In this document: piece after piece, positions 18,072-26,129 of the stretch
Numbering within the stretch: position 1 is the stretch's first letter
Layout of the letters: each line of letters opens with the position of its first letter
Origin: an uncultured Parvibacter sp.
Lineage (GTDB): Bacteria; Actinomycetota; Coriobacteriia; Coriobacteriales; Eggerthellaceae
DNA length: 53,831 nucleotides
NCBI GenBank assembly: GCA_947649875.1
Contig: CANSTH010000003.1
Coordinates: 1 to 53,831 of the forward strand
Direction of reading: 5' to 3'
Notes under the pieces: generated by a model
Seen by the model: only the letters and a program-made list of their open reading frames with translations
What the model was told of the DNA's origin: nothing
Databases searched by the model: none
Made by a program: the position numbers and the translations under genes

Positions 18072-18853
18072 TTGGCAGCCTCCCTCGGCGCGGCCGGCGT
18101 GTCGGGCAGCGATGCCAGGGGCGAAAGATCCCCGGTGTCGTGAGCAGTGCGCGAGGCGATAATGGGACGATTGAGGTCGGTGACGGGGTTTTGACGGTAG
18201 GTCATTTTCCCGTCGGCCAGGGTGTACACCCCGAAGGCATACCCGTCCTCTGCCCGATGGCGAATGCGCAAGCAGGTCATGGAATTGTCGATGAGTGCCC
18301 GGGTAAGCTGGCTCACGGCAACGGCGGAGTCATCGTCCAGCGCCGCCTCTACCTCATCGAGCAGCAGCACCGTGGGCCGGGTGGCGAACACCCGCAGGAG
18401 CGATACCCGCGCCTGCTGCCCGCCGGAGAGCTGGGCGGCATCGTGGTCCAGGGACACATCGGTAAGAAGCGCCTGGGCAAGCAGGGCATTCAAGGCAGCA
18501 TCGGATGGGCGCGGCGTGGAGCCGTTGATCTTCAGCGTCCAAGGGAACAGCAGGTTGTCGCGCACGGTGCCGGGAAACAGCGTGGACTGTTGGGGGACCA
18601 AGCACACGCGGCGGCGCCACTGCTGCGGATCAAACTGGGAGGAATCTACGCCCGCCAGCGTCATGGAACCGCTGTCGCGCTTGAGCATACGGGCGCACGC
18701 GGTGAGCAGCGTGGACTTGCCCGAACCGGAGGGCCCGGTGAGGTTGTAGATGCGCCCCGGCTCGAGGGTGAAGCCAACATCGCTGAAGGGCCGGAACGGC
18801 TGACCCTTGCGGCTGTAGGTAACGCCCATATGTTGCGCTTCAAATAACGGCAT
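18068..18853 (-). CDS. fetA: FetA-type ABC transporter ATPase
   Basis: A 261-residue ATP-binding subunit, partner of FetB. Walker A GPSGSGKS is at 40-47, the Q-loop is in CLVPQQSTLFPGTVRDN, the signature is LSGGQQARVSLLR, and Walker B is VLLLDEVEAALD. The C terminus extends about 40 residues beyond the usual FetA end with a polar, Pro/Ala-rich tail that contains no recognised domain. First gene of a two-gene minus-strand operon. No metal-responsive box was recognised upstream. Confidence 0.9.
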   Translation of the reverse strand: MPLFEAQHMGVTYSRKGQPFRPFSDVGFTLEPGRIYNLTGPSGSGKSTLLTACARMLKRDSGSMTLAGVDSSQFDPQQWRRRVCLVPQQSTLFPGTVRDNLLFPWTLKINGSTPRPSDAALNALLAQALLTDVSLDHDAAQLSGGQQARVSLLRVFATRPTVLLLDEVEAALDDDSAVAVSQLTRALIDNSMTCLRIRHRAEDGYAFGVYTLADGKMTYRQNPVTDLNRPIIASRTAHDTGDLSPLASLPDTPAAPREAAK

Positions 18854-19066
18854 GAGCGAAGGATACGCCTCACCGCAACCGCCAACTGCAAGAGCCGTCC
18901 GCTGTTCCGCAACTGCGAAAAATGGGATGGCAGTCGGGCGCTGCCGTACCGGAGAGATTATGCTCGAGCTTCATCTCTTCCGGTAACACATTCCTCGATG
19001 CGCCACTAGGGATTGAGCGGCCGACATGCAAGTGATGGAGTGGTGACATCCTCCGGCAACCCAACA

Positions 19067-19095
19067 CGTGCATAATCATGCTATAATTATGCACG
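19067..19095 (+). promoter_or_regulatory. Palindromic operator over the antitoxin promoter
   Basis: CGTGCATAAT at 19067-19076 and ATTATGCACG at 19086-19095 form a perfect 10-bp inverted repeat with a 9-nt centre. A TATAAT -10 box lies inside at 19082-19087. The position fits self-repression by the antitoxin encoded 20 nt downstream, the usual arrangement for Phd/YefM-type proteins. Confidence 0.82.
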
Positions 19096-19115
19096 AACTT
19101 CGGAAGGAGTATGCC

Positions 19116-19379
19116 ATGCCAGTTTGCGTTCCAGTTAAAGATCTCCGTGATACATCCGCCTTTTTGGAGCTTGTAGAATCTAGTGCGTCTCCGGTGACGG
19201 TCACAAGAAACGGCTATGATCAATTCGTTGCAATCCGTAGCAAAGATTACGACGAGCTATGCCAACAAGCTGCCAGAAATCGCCTTCTCGAAAGAATGCT
19301 TATTGCCGAGCACGAACGCGCCGAAGGAAAGTCGGTAGACGCAAAAGAAGAGATTGCTAGCTTCTGGCAGTGTCGATGA
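19116..19379 (+). CDS. Phd/YefM-family antitoxin, no toxin gene seen
   Basis: An 87-residue protein with the Phd/YefM pattern: VPVKDLRDTSAFLELVESSASPVTVTRNG at the N terminus (only the pattern is quoted), the YDQFVAIRSKDYDEL strand-helix, and a charged C-terminal tail that in relatives wraps the toxin. Start ATG 19116 follows GGAAGGAG (19102-19109); the frame is open upstream but lies in the operator. The sequence right after it has no intact RelE, ParE or Doc-like frame. Short stretches that read like protein (DERAAYRQHLIEKC from about 19376 and PYATLYVINLDSLIAPDPW from about 19459) are in shifted frames, suggesting a decayed partner. Confidence 0.82.
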   Translation: MPVCVPVKDLRDTSAFLELVESSASPVTVTRNGYDQFVAIRSKDYDELCQQAARNRLLERMLIAEHERAEGKSVDAKEEIASFWQCR

Positions 19380-19769
19380 GAGGGCGGCTTATCGCCAGCA
19401 TCTTATTGAAAAGTGCGCGCCTGGAGTGCGCCAGTAGACGTAGCATAGGGGGGCGGTTCCCTATGCCACGCTCTATGTTATCAACTTGGATTCGCTCATT
19501 GCTCCCGATCCATGGACCGGTCGACCGGAACTTCTCTCCTACCGCTTGCTGTAACAGCGGGCAACGGGGACGTAGCTCATTGCCCCGATATATTCTCCAT
19601 GCCCTGGCAACATAATGCCTGATGAGAGCCGCCTGTCCTACGGTAAGGCAAACTTAAGGTAAATAGGTTGGCTTTTTTGGTAACATCAAATAGCTTGTAC
19701 TCGTTTTCTTGGCGGGGCAAGTGTTGCTTTTTTGCCAAAAAACACGGCCGGATTAAGAGGGAGTTTTGC
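19380..19769. other. Gap after the antitoxin, possible decayed toxin
   Basis: No intact gene. Two frame fragments (about 19376-19438, then about 19459-19551) look protein-like and end in stops, which fits a broken toxin or other lost gene. GCATAGGG/CCCTATGC at 19443-19466 is a perfect 8-bp hairpin with an 8-nt loop. The AT-rich end (19650-19750) probably contains the promoter of the following operon, but no clear hexamer pair stands out. Confidence 0.45.
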
Positions 19770-21413
19770 GTGGACTGCCGACGAAATGTACTGACCTATC
19801 TTGAGGATGATGCGGCGCGTCATCCCGATAAGCGTGCGGTGGAGGAAGAAGAGCGCAGCTGCACCTATGGCCAGCTGCTGGAATTTTCCCGGCAGGCGGG
19901 CAGCGCTTTGGCGGCGCTCGGTGCTCAGCGTCGGGCTGTGATGGTGTTCATGGAGAAAGGCATCGATGCTCTGGCGATAATGCTGGGGGCGTTGCAAGCG
20001 GGCGGCTTCTACGTGCCGGTAGATCCGCATATTCCGGCAGAGCGGTTGGCGCTGATTGCCGGTGTTCTGGAAGGGCCCATTGTGGTGGCCAGCGATGAAA
20101 CCATGCCGTTAGCCTTGGAGGCGCTTGGGCAGCAGCCCGACAGCCCAGGGGCGGGATGCGAAGAAGAGGCTGGGGCTTTGACGGAGGCGTGCCCTGCGAA
20201 TTTCGACAGCCCGATGCGCCCGCGTCTGGTGCCGGCAGCTCAGCTGCTGGGCTTTTCTGTGAACGATGACGCCCTGGAAGCGGCTCGCGCCCAGGCCACC
20301 GATGCCGATCCGGTGTACGTGCTGTTTACCTCCGGTTCCACCGGTGTGCCGAAGGGGGTGGCGGTAAGTCATCGTGCGGTGATCGACTTCATTGACGACT
20401 TCGTGACTCGCTTCGAATTTGGCGCTGATGAGCGCATTGCCAACCAGGCTCCCTTCGACTTCGATGTGTCCGTGAAGGACATTTACGGCGCCCTTGCCAC
20501 CGGCAGCACGCTCGTGGTGGTGCCACGGCGAATGTTCTCGGAGCCGGCGGTGCTCATGGACTTCCTGCAAGGGCGCGATATCACCAACATGACATGGGCG
20601 GTGGCGGCGCTGTGCCTGATTACCAGCCTCCACGGGCTGGAAGGCCACCAGCTTCCCACAGTACGGCGCGTATTGTTCAGCGGAGAGGTTATGCCCCTCA
20701 GCCATTTGCGCGCATGGATGGAGCGCGTGCCCCAAGCCGTGTTCGTGAACCTTTACGGCCCCACTGAGATTACCTGCAATTGTCTCTACCACGTGGTGGA
20801 TCCTGCGCGCTCTTATGAAGGCGGCCTTCCGCTGGGCGCTCCCTTTGCCCATAGGGAAATTCTACTGGTGGACGCGCAAGGCCATGCGGTGACAGAGCCC
20901 GGCGTGGAGGGTGAGATCCTGGTGCGTGGCGATTCCCTCGCGCTAGGTTATGTGGCAAATCCTGAGCGCACGGCCGCCTCTTTCTGCCAGAATCCGCTGC
21001 ACAATCGTTTTCCCGACCGTGTGTACCGCACGGGCGATTTGGCCGCGTTCGATGAATCGGGCGAGCTGTTCTATCGGGGGCGCGTCGACAACCAGATAAA
21101 GCATCAAGGCCATCGCATAGAGTTGGAAGAAGTGGATCGAGCGCTGGAGGGAGTGCCCGGTGTGCAGCGGTGTCGTTGCGTGTACGACCACGATAAGCAG
21201 CGGCTGATCGCCTTTTATGAGGGCAATGCCGAAGCCCGCGATATTCGCCAGCACGTGCTGCAAACATTGCCCATCTTCATGCTTCCCTCGAAGATCATGC
21301 CCATTGATGCCATGCCGCTCACCAAAAACGGCAAGGTGGATCGCAAGGCACTGCTAGAGAAGAGCCGCGAGGCCGCTGCTGCTCGCAGGGCTCGGTTCGC
21401 TCGGAAGAAATAA
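19770..21413 (+). CDS. DltA-like amino-acid adenylation enzyme
   Basis: A 547-residue adenylate-forming enzyme. It should activate an amino acid with ATP and load it on the carrier protein encoded at 23003. Motifs: YVLFTSGSTGVPKG (183-196), DFDVSVKDIYGAL, NLYGPTEITCN, YRTGDLA, GRVDNQIKHQGHRIELEEV, and the C-terminal LTKNGKVDRKALL with the catalytic lysine. It resembles D-alanine-carrier ligases more than peptide synthetases because there is one A domain and no fused carrier. A poorly conserved insertion (about 118-175) is longer than in DltA. The start is taken as GTG 19770 after AAGAGGGAG; the frame is open upstream but without a ribosome site. First gene of a dlt-like operon. The amino acid cannot be read reliably. 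Confidence 0.85.
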   Translation: MDCRRNVLTYLEDDAARHPDKRAVEEEERSCTYGQLLEFSRQAGSALAALGAQRRAVMVFMEKGIDALAIMLGALQAGGFYVPVDPHIPAERLALIAGVLEGPIVVASDETMPLALEALGQQPDSPGAGCEEEAGALTEACPANFDSPMRPRLVPAAQLLGFSVNDDALEAARAQATDADPVYVLFTSGSTGVPKGVAVSHRAVIDFIDDFVTRFEFGADERIANQAPFDFDVSVKDIYGALATGSTLVVVPRRMFSEPAVLMDFLQGRDITNMTWAVAALCLITSLHGLEGHQLPTVRRVLFSGEVMPLSHLRAWMERVPQAVFVNLYGPTEITCNCLYHVVDPARSYEGGLPLGAPFAHREILLVDAQGHAVTEPGVEGEILVRGDSLALGYVANPERTAASFCQNPLHNRFPDRVYRTGDLAAFDESGELFYRGRVDNQIKHQGHRIELEEVDRALEGVPGVQRCRCVYDHDKQRLIAFYEGNAEARDIRQHVLQTLPIFMLPSKIMPIDAMPLTKNGKVDRKALLEKSREAAAARRARFARKK

Positions 21414-21508
21414 TGGGCATTATGGCCGAAATACTTGCAACAGATGGCACATATGCGCCCTCTGATTCGTATCAAGGACAACGGGAACGTAGCGCTTTAT
21501 CCCGTTTT

Positions 21509-21591
21509 CGCGGGGCAGAGATTCTATCTCTGTCTAAATGGCAACTGCTTTGTGGCCGCAGCCTAGGCAGACATAGAATGTCTGCCCTACG
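21509..21591 (+). repeat. Cruciform-forming palindromic repeat, copy 2
   Basis: An 83-bp unit: GGCAGAGAT-TCT-ATCTCTGtC, centre with CTGC/GCAG, then GGCAGACAT-AGA-ATGTCTGCC and CCTACG. The left edge reads CGCGG instead of CGTAG. It lies between the adenylation and decarboxylase-like genes, within the operon. Confidence 0.9.
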
Positions 21592-21653
21592 AATTTCCTT
21601 ACGCGGAGATGTTACGATGTATAGCCTTTGGGCCGCCAGATAAGGAGGAATTG

Positions 21654-22847
21654 TTGAACGACGAGAAGCTTATGTCTATAGCGCAGCAGTTCGGTACGCC
21701 TGCGTTCGTTTTTGACGAGGCCGAGCTGCACGCCCGCGTAGCGTTTTTGCGTGAGAATTTGCCCGCGCGGGCTACGCTGTGCTTTGCGGTGAAGGCGAAC
21801 CCCTTCGCCATTCCGCTGATCCGCCCCGTTGTGCATCGCTTCGAGGTGTGCTCGCCCGGCGAGCTGAATATCTGCCGTGCCGTGGGTGTGGCACCGGAAG
21901 AGATTGTGCTGTCGGGTGTGTACAAAGACGAGGCTACCGTGCGCGATCTGGTGGAGCGCGATGTTCCCATCCACCGCTACACCGTCGAGTCACTCACGCA
22001 GTTTCAGCTACTTTACAGACTGGCCAAGGAGTACGGGCATCGCCTGCCGCTGCTTTTGCGGGTTACCACTGGCACCCAGTTCGGTATGGACCAGGCGGTG
22101 GTGCGGCAGATCATTGCCGAGCATGGCGCCGATCCGACGGTGGAAATTTGCGGGCTTCAGGTATTTGCGGGCACACAGAAGAAAACGGCTCGTCGCACAG
22201 CGAAAGAGCTGGCGATGGCCGATGCCCTTATTGCCGACTTGCGCGAGTCCTATGGGTTCGAAGTGCGCGAGTTCGAGTTCGGGCCGGGGCTGCCGGTGGA
22301 GTATTTCGACGATTACGATGAGGCGGAAGAGCGGGCGCTTCTGGCGGAGGTGTCTGAGCTGCTGGAGGGAATGGCCTTCCAAGGACCGTTAACGCTAGAA
22401 ATTGGACGCAGCTTGGTGGCCAGTTGCGGCAGCTACATCACCGGCGTTGTGGACGCCAAGACCAACAAGGGTGAGAACTACGCCATTGTGGACGGCGGCA
22501 AGCATCAGATGGTCTATTACGGAGGCGGCCTGGTGATGCGTCAGCCCCCGTGCTGGCAGCTGGGCTCGCGCGATTTAGACGCAGCGGCGGGCAATGTCGA
22601 AAACTGGAACATCTGCGGCTCGCTGTGCACTACCAACGACTTTTTGGCGAAAGAGGTGCCGGCGGTGGATTTGGCCGTAGGTGATGTGATTGCCTTCGAT
22701 CGCACCGGTGCCTACTGCATGACCGAGGGGATTTCGCTGTTCCTTTCCCGCGATCTGCCCAAAGTGGTGTATGCCCTGGCCAATGGCAGTAACAAGCTGG
22801 TGCGGGAAGGCATTCCCACCGATCCCCTGAACACCCCACGCCTATGA
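21654..22847 (+). CDS. Fold-type III PLP decarboxylase-like enzyme
   Basis: A 397-residue member of the LysA/ornithine-decarboxylase family. The PLP lysine is Lys47 in FAVKANP, EIGRSLVASCG lies at 249-259, and CGSLCTTNDFL at 321-331 carries the Cys325/Asp329 pair typical of active decarboxylases of this fold. DRTGAYC and SLFL near the end complete the site. So it is more like an amino-acid decarboxylase than an alanine racemase. Start is taken as TTG 21654, 5 nt after AAGGAGG; upstream codons run through the ribosome site. It sits between the adenylation enzyme and the carrier protein, so it may supply an amine or act on the carrier-bound amino acid. That link is inferred. Related gene sets with an acyl ligase, such a decarboxylase and a carrier occur in exosortase-linked loci. 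Confidence 0.85.
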   Translation: MNDEKLMSIAQQFGTPAFVFDEAELHARVAFLRENLPARATLCFAVKANPFAIPLIRPVVHRFEVCSPGELNICRAVGVAPEEIVLSGVYKDEATVRDLVERDVPIHRYTVESLTQFQLLYRLAKEYGHRLPLLLRVTTGTQFGMDQAVVRQIIAEHGADPTVEICGLQVFAGTQKKTARRTAKELAMADALIADLRESYGFEVREFEFGPGLPVEYFDDYDEAEERALLAEVSELLEGMAFQGPLTLEIGRSLVASCGSYITGVVDAKTNKGENYAIVDGGKHQMVYYGGGLVMRQPPCWQLGSRDLDAAAGNVENWNICGSLCTTNDFLAKEVPAVDLAVGDVIAFDRTGAYCMTEGISLFLSRDLPKVVYALANGSNKLVREGIPTDPLNTPRL

Positions 22848-22884
22848 GGAGAAAGCGAAGGGGATGATTGCCGCTGGCCCGATT

Positions 22885-22967
22885 CGTAGGGCAGAGATTC
22901 TATCTCTGCCTAAACGGACAGCCGCACATGATTGCAACCCAGGCCGAGATAAAATCTCGGCCTCACG
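22885..22967 (+). repeat. Cruciform-forming palindromic repeat, copy 3
   Basis: An 83-bp unit: CGTAG, GGCAGAGAT-TCT-ATCTCTGCC, a variable centre, GGCCGAGAT-AAA-ATCTCGGCC, then TCACG. The central hairpin is weaker here and the outer stem is imperfect. It lies between the decarboxylase-like and carrier protein genes. Confidence 0.9.
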
Positions 22968-23002
22968 AAAAACGTAACGAGAAAAGAGCTAAGGAGGACA
23001 AA

Positions 23003-23239
23003 ATGGAAGAACGCGAAGCAATCATTGAGATCCTGGAAGAGTTGGTGCCTGGTGCCGATTTTGAAGGCTGCACTACCCTGTGGGACAGCCGCGTGCTGGA
23101 CTCGCTGACGGTGGTGGCCTTGGTAAGCGAGCTGGAAGACGCCTTCGACATCACCATTCCCGCCGTAGAGGTAGTGGTGGAGAACTTCAACTCCGTAGAC
23201 GGCCTCACCGCCATGGTCCAAAGGTTGATGGAAGACTAG
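23003..23239 (+). CDS. DltC-like carrier protein
   Basis: A 78-residue acyl/peptidyl-carrier protein. The phosphopantetheine attachment serine is Ser34 in RVLDSLTVV. The protein is acidic and helical, and its length equals DltC. TLWDSRVLDSL matches the DltC type more than fatty-acid ACPs, which have DSLD. The start is ATG 23003 after AAGGAGG. It should receive the amino acid from the adenylation enzyme at 19770 and pass it to the MBOAT protein at 23424. Confidence 0.9.
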   Translation: MEEREAIIEILEELVPGADFEGCTTLWDSRVLDSLTVVALVSELEDAFDITIPAVEVVVENFNSVDGLTAMVQRLMED

Positions 23240-23249
23240 CTGCTCGTTC

Positions 23250-23372
23250 GCCCCGCTGGCAGCGGCAAGGGCTTCGGGCTAGGTCCTCGGCGACGGATTC
23301 GGTGTGATGAGTTATGTCACATCGAATCCTGCCTGCGGAAACGCCCTCAACCCTCGCCGCCGTCAGCGGGGC
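23250..23372 (+). repeat. Nested inverted repeat inside the dlt-like operon
   Basis: GCCCCGCTG (23250-23258) pairs with CAGCGGGGC (23364-23372), and inside it GGATTCGGTGTGA (23295-23307) pairs with TCACATCGAATCC (23317-23329), 12 of 13 positions. The 123-nt structure fills most of the gap between the carrier and MBOAT genes. No T run follows, so it is not a standard terminator. It could be an mRNA processing or attenuation element, or a small insertion. Confidence 0.7.
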
Positions 23373-23423
23373 TACTGATGTGGACCTGATTCATGTCGTG
23401 TTCGTTCGATTGATCGTTGAGTT

Positions 23424-25013
23424 ATGACTTCTTACTTCACACTCTTGTTCTTGGGAATCTTCTTGCCGCTCACGGTGGTGGTGTACGCTGCCGTGCCCAA
23501 AAAGGTGCGCTGGGTGGTGCTGTTGCTGGCCAGCTATGCGTTCTTTTTCGTCCTGAGTCGCATGCTCATTTTGGCGTTGCTGGTTTCTACGCTGAGTATT
23601 TATATATGCGGGCGTGGACTGGGGACGCTCATCGACAAGCGCGATGCGGCGCTGAAAGAGGCGAAATCCGGCAAGAAGGAAATCCGCAAGGCCTACGCCC
23701 GCAAGATGAAATGGGTGATGGCTGGCGGCCTGGTGGTGAACTTCGGGCTGCTGGCCGCTTACAAGTACCTGCATTTCTTCGGGCAGGTCATCGACGGCGC
23801 GATGGCGCTGGTGGGAATCCACTTGGATATCCAGCTGCCGGTATGGGCCGCCCCCATCGGCATTTCCTTCTACACGCTGATGGCCGGTTCTTATCTGATA
23901 GACGTGTTTCGCGGCACGGTGCCTGCTGAGAAGAACCTGGGGAAGGTGGCGCTGTTCCTGGGCTTCTTCCCGCAGATCATGGAAGGTCCTATCGCCCGTT
24001 TTGGCCAAACCGCCGATCAGTTGATGGCTGGCAGCCCCGTTACCCGCGCCAACCTCTACGCCGGTACTCTGCGCATGCTGTACGGCCTGTGCAAGAAGAT
24101 CATTGTGGCCGACCGCTTGAACGCCTTTGTGAAAACGGTGTTCACCAGTTACGACTGTTATGATGGCGGCATGATCGCCCTGGGTGCGGTGCTGTACACC
24201 CTGCAGCTATACTGCGATTTCTCCGGCACTATGGACTTGGCTCTGGGCATGGGGCGCATCTTCGGCGTTACCCTCCCCGAGAACTTCCGTCAGCCGTTCT
24301 TCAGCCGCACCGCCTCTGGTTTCTGGCAGCGGTGGCACATCACGCTGGGCAGCTGGCTGCGCGACTACATCTACTATCCGGTTTCGCTGTCGAAGCCGGC
24401 GAAGGTGCTCACCAAGCACGCCCGCAAGAAACTGGGCAACCGCTATGGACCGCTGCTGGCCAGCTCGCTGGCGCTCATCTGCGTGTGGCTGGGCAACGGC
24501 TTGTGGCACGGCGCCGGCAGCCAGTACATCTTCTTCGGCATCTACTACTTCGTGCTCATTGTGGCGGGCAGTCTTATCGAGCCCACGGCGGCACGCCTTG
24601 CCGAGAAGGCGGGCATCAGCCGTGAGAGCGTGGGCTATCGGGCGTTCCAGATTGCCCGTACGCTGGTGATCATCGTGGTGGGCGAGCTATTCTTCCGTGC
24701 CAATGGCCTGACGGCCGGTTTCGAGATGTTCGGCACCATGGTTACCGGCTTCACTTTCGAGTCTTTTGTGAACGGCACTGTTCTTTCTATGGGCATGGAC
24801 GCAAAGGACTTCGCGGTGGTTATAGTGTCCGTCGCGGTTCTACTGGTGGTGGGCATCTTGCGGGAGCGCGGTGTGGACATCGTGGGGCGCATTGGTGCAT
24901 GCAAGCTGCCGGCTCGCTGGGCGGTGTGGTACGCGGCGTTTTTGGTGCTGCTTATCTTTGGCGCCTACGGAGCTGCCTACACCCCGGTAGATCCCATGTA
25001 CGCGCAGTTCTAA
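23424..25013 (+). CDS. DltB-like MBOAT acyltransferase
   Basis: A 529-residue membrane-bound O-acyltransferase with about 12 helices. Family features: APIGISFYTLMAGSYLIDVFRG near 150, FFPQIMEGPIARFGQ near 195, YCDFSGTMDLALGMGRIFG near 265-285, FWQRWHITLGSWLRDYIYYP near 305-325, and the presumed catalytic His362 in GLWHGAG. In Dlt systems this protein moves the carrier-bound acyl group across the membrane. The ribosome site is weak. A DltD-like SGNH protein follows, as in dlt and alginate O-acetylation operons. Confidence 0.92.
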   Translation: MTSYFTLLFLGIFLPLTVVVYAAVPKKVRWVVLLLASYAFFFVLSRMLILALLVSTLSIYICGRGLGTLIDKRDAALKEAKSGKKEIRKAYARKMKWVMAGGLVVNFGLLAAYKYLHFFGQVIDGAMALVGIHLDIQLPVWAAPIGISFYTLMAGSYLIDVFRGTVPAEKNLGKVALFLGFFPQIMEGPIARFGQTADQLMAGSPVTRANLYAGTLRMLYGLCKKIIVADRLNAFVKTVFTSYDCYDGGMIALGAVLYTLQLYCDFSGTMDLALGMGRIFGVTLPENFRQPFFSRTASGFWQRWHITLGSWLRDYIYYPVSLSKPAKVLTKHARKKLGNRYGPLLASSLALICVWLGNGLWHGAGSQYIFFGIYYFVLIVAGSLIEPTAARLAEKAGISRESVGYRAFQIARTLVIIVVGELFFRANGLTAGFEMFGTMVTGFTFESFVNGTVLSMGMDAKDFAVVIVSVAVLLVVGILRERGVDIVGRIGACKLPARWAVWYAAFLVLLIFGAYGAAYTPVDPMYAQF

Positions 25014-25034
25014 TTCAAGATTGAGGTTTTGTTG

Positions 25035-26039
25035 GTGAGTGTATTGAGCGAGAGAATGAAAAATGGTCTGCGATCGGCAGGGGCGCTGGTGGCGTTTGTG
25101 GCCATTGGGTTTTGTCTTGTGATGGCGCTGGACCCGGTTTTTCAGCCCAAGAACAACACGGCTGAGGCTGGTACCATCAATGCGTCTTCCAATGCATTTA
25201 CGGGCGAGGCTCCTAACACCATTGATGCGGTGTTCATCGGGGACAGCCTAACTTATGTGTCCTTCTCTCCCATGGAAATGTGGCAAAGCGATGGCTTGGC
25301 CACATACAATTGCTCTACCAGCGGGCAGAACTTGCCCTACTGCAGCACTTTTCTCGATCGTGTGCTTGCTACCCAAAAACCAAAAGTGGTCTTTTTGGAG
25401 GCGAATGCTTTGTTCCGGCGCTTCTCTTATGAAAAGGTGGTTGCACGGACGGTAAACGATATGTTCCCGGCTATCGAGCATCACGATCGATGGAAGACCC
25501 TCAAACTGGAAGATTTCATAGTGGATCCGGACAACACATGGACCGATGATCTCAAGGGTTACAAAGCGCGGTTTTCCCATAAGGCAACCGATTTTAAGTA
25601 CATTGCAGAGGCTAATGCGGCCAGGCCCATGAAGACGGATGTGCCTATTCGCAATCGAACTATCCTGGAATCCATGAAAGAGCGTTGTGAACAAGCAGGT
25701 GCAAAATTGGTGGTTGTGGCAGCGCCTACCCTCTGCAACTGGAACGAGAAGCGCCACGACACCATGACTGAGATTTCCGAAGAGTACGGTATTGATTTCA
25801 TTGACATGCAATTTGGCGACGATGCGGTGGATATCGATTGGAGCTGCGAGTCCTATGACGGAGGCGACCACTTGAATTACACGGGGGCCCTCAAGACGTC
25901 TGCCAAGATGGCCGACATCCTGGTCAACCGCTATGGCCTCGAGGACCATCGGGGAGACGAAAAATATCGCTCTTTTGACGATGCATTACCTGGCTATCTT
26001 GAAGTGATTGAGAACAAGAAAGCTACTAAGCTGGATTAA
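25035..26039 (+). CDS. DltD-like membrane-anchored SGNH protein
   Basis: A 334-residue protein with one N-terminal membrane helix (about 14-33) and an extracytoplasmic SGNH-hydrolase-like domain. The nucleophile is Ser71 in FIGDSLTY; the Asp/His pair is in DGGDHLNYTGA near residues 275-285. It resembles DltD and the partners of MBOAT proteins that finish transfer to a wall polymer. Start is uncertain: GTG 25035 is chosen, 7 nt after TGAGGT, but TTG 25032 or 25029 are possible. It follows the MBOAT gene by 21 nt and ends the operon. Confidence 0.85.
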   Translation: MSVLSERMKNGLRSAGALVAFVAIGFCLVMALDPVFQPKNNTAEAGTINASSNAFTGEAPNTIDAVFIGDSLTYVSFSPMEMWQSDGLATYNCSTSGQNLPYCSTFLDRVLATQKPKVVFLEANALFRRFSYEKVVARTVNDMFPAIEHHDRWKTLKLEDFIVDPDNTWTDDLKGYKARFSHKATDFKYIAEANAARPMKTDVPIRNRTILESMKERCEQAGAKLVVVAAPTLCNWNEKRHDTMTEISEEYGIDFIDMQFGDDAVDIDWSCESYDGGDHLNYTGALKTSAKMADILVNRYGLEDHRGDEKYRSFDDALPGYLEVIENKKATKLD

Positions 26040-26062
26040 CTAAAAGAATAGAACCTTCTGTC

Positions 26063-26129
26063 TTGAATTCTTGAACCTCTGTGGTTTAATGGTTCAATAT
26101 TCAAAAGGAGGTTCAAAATGGAATTGAAC
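26063..26129 (+). promoter_or_regulatory. Promoter with GTTCAA/TTGAAC operator cluster
   Basis: TTGAAT (26063-26068) and TTTAAT (26085-26090), 16 nt apart, make a candidate promoter. TTGAACC at 26071-26077 and GGTTCAA at 26091-26097 form an inverted repeat around the -10. A second inverted pair, GTTCAA at 26111 and TTGAAC at 26124, brackets the start codon of the XRE-aminotransferase gene. The pattern suggests that the protein's own HTH domain binds here. Confidence 0.65.
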
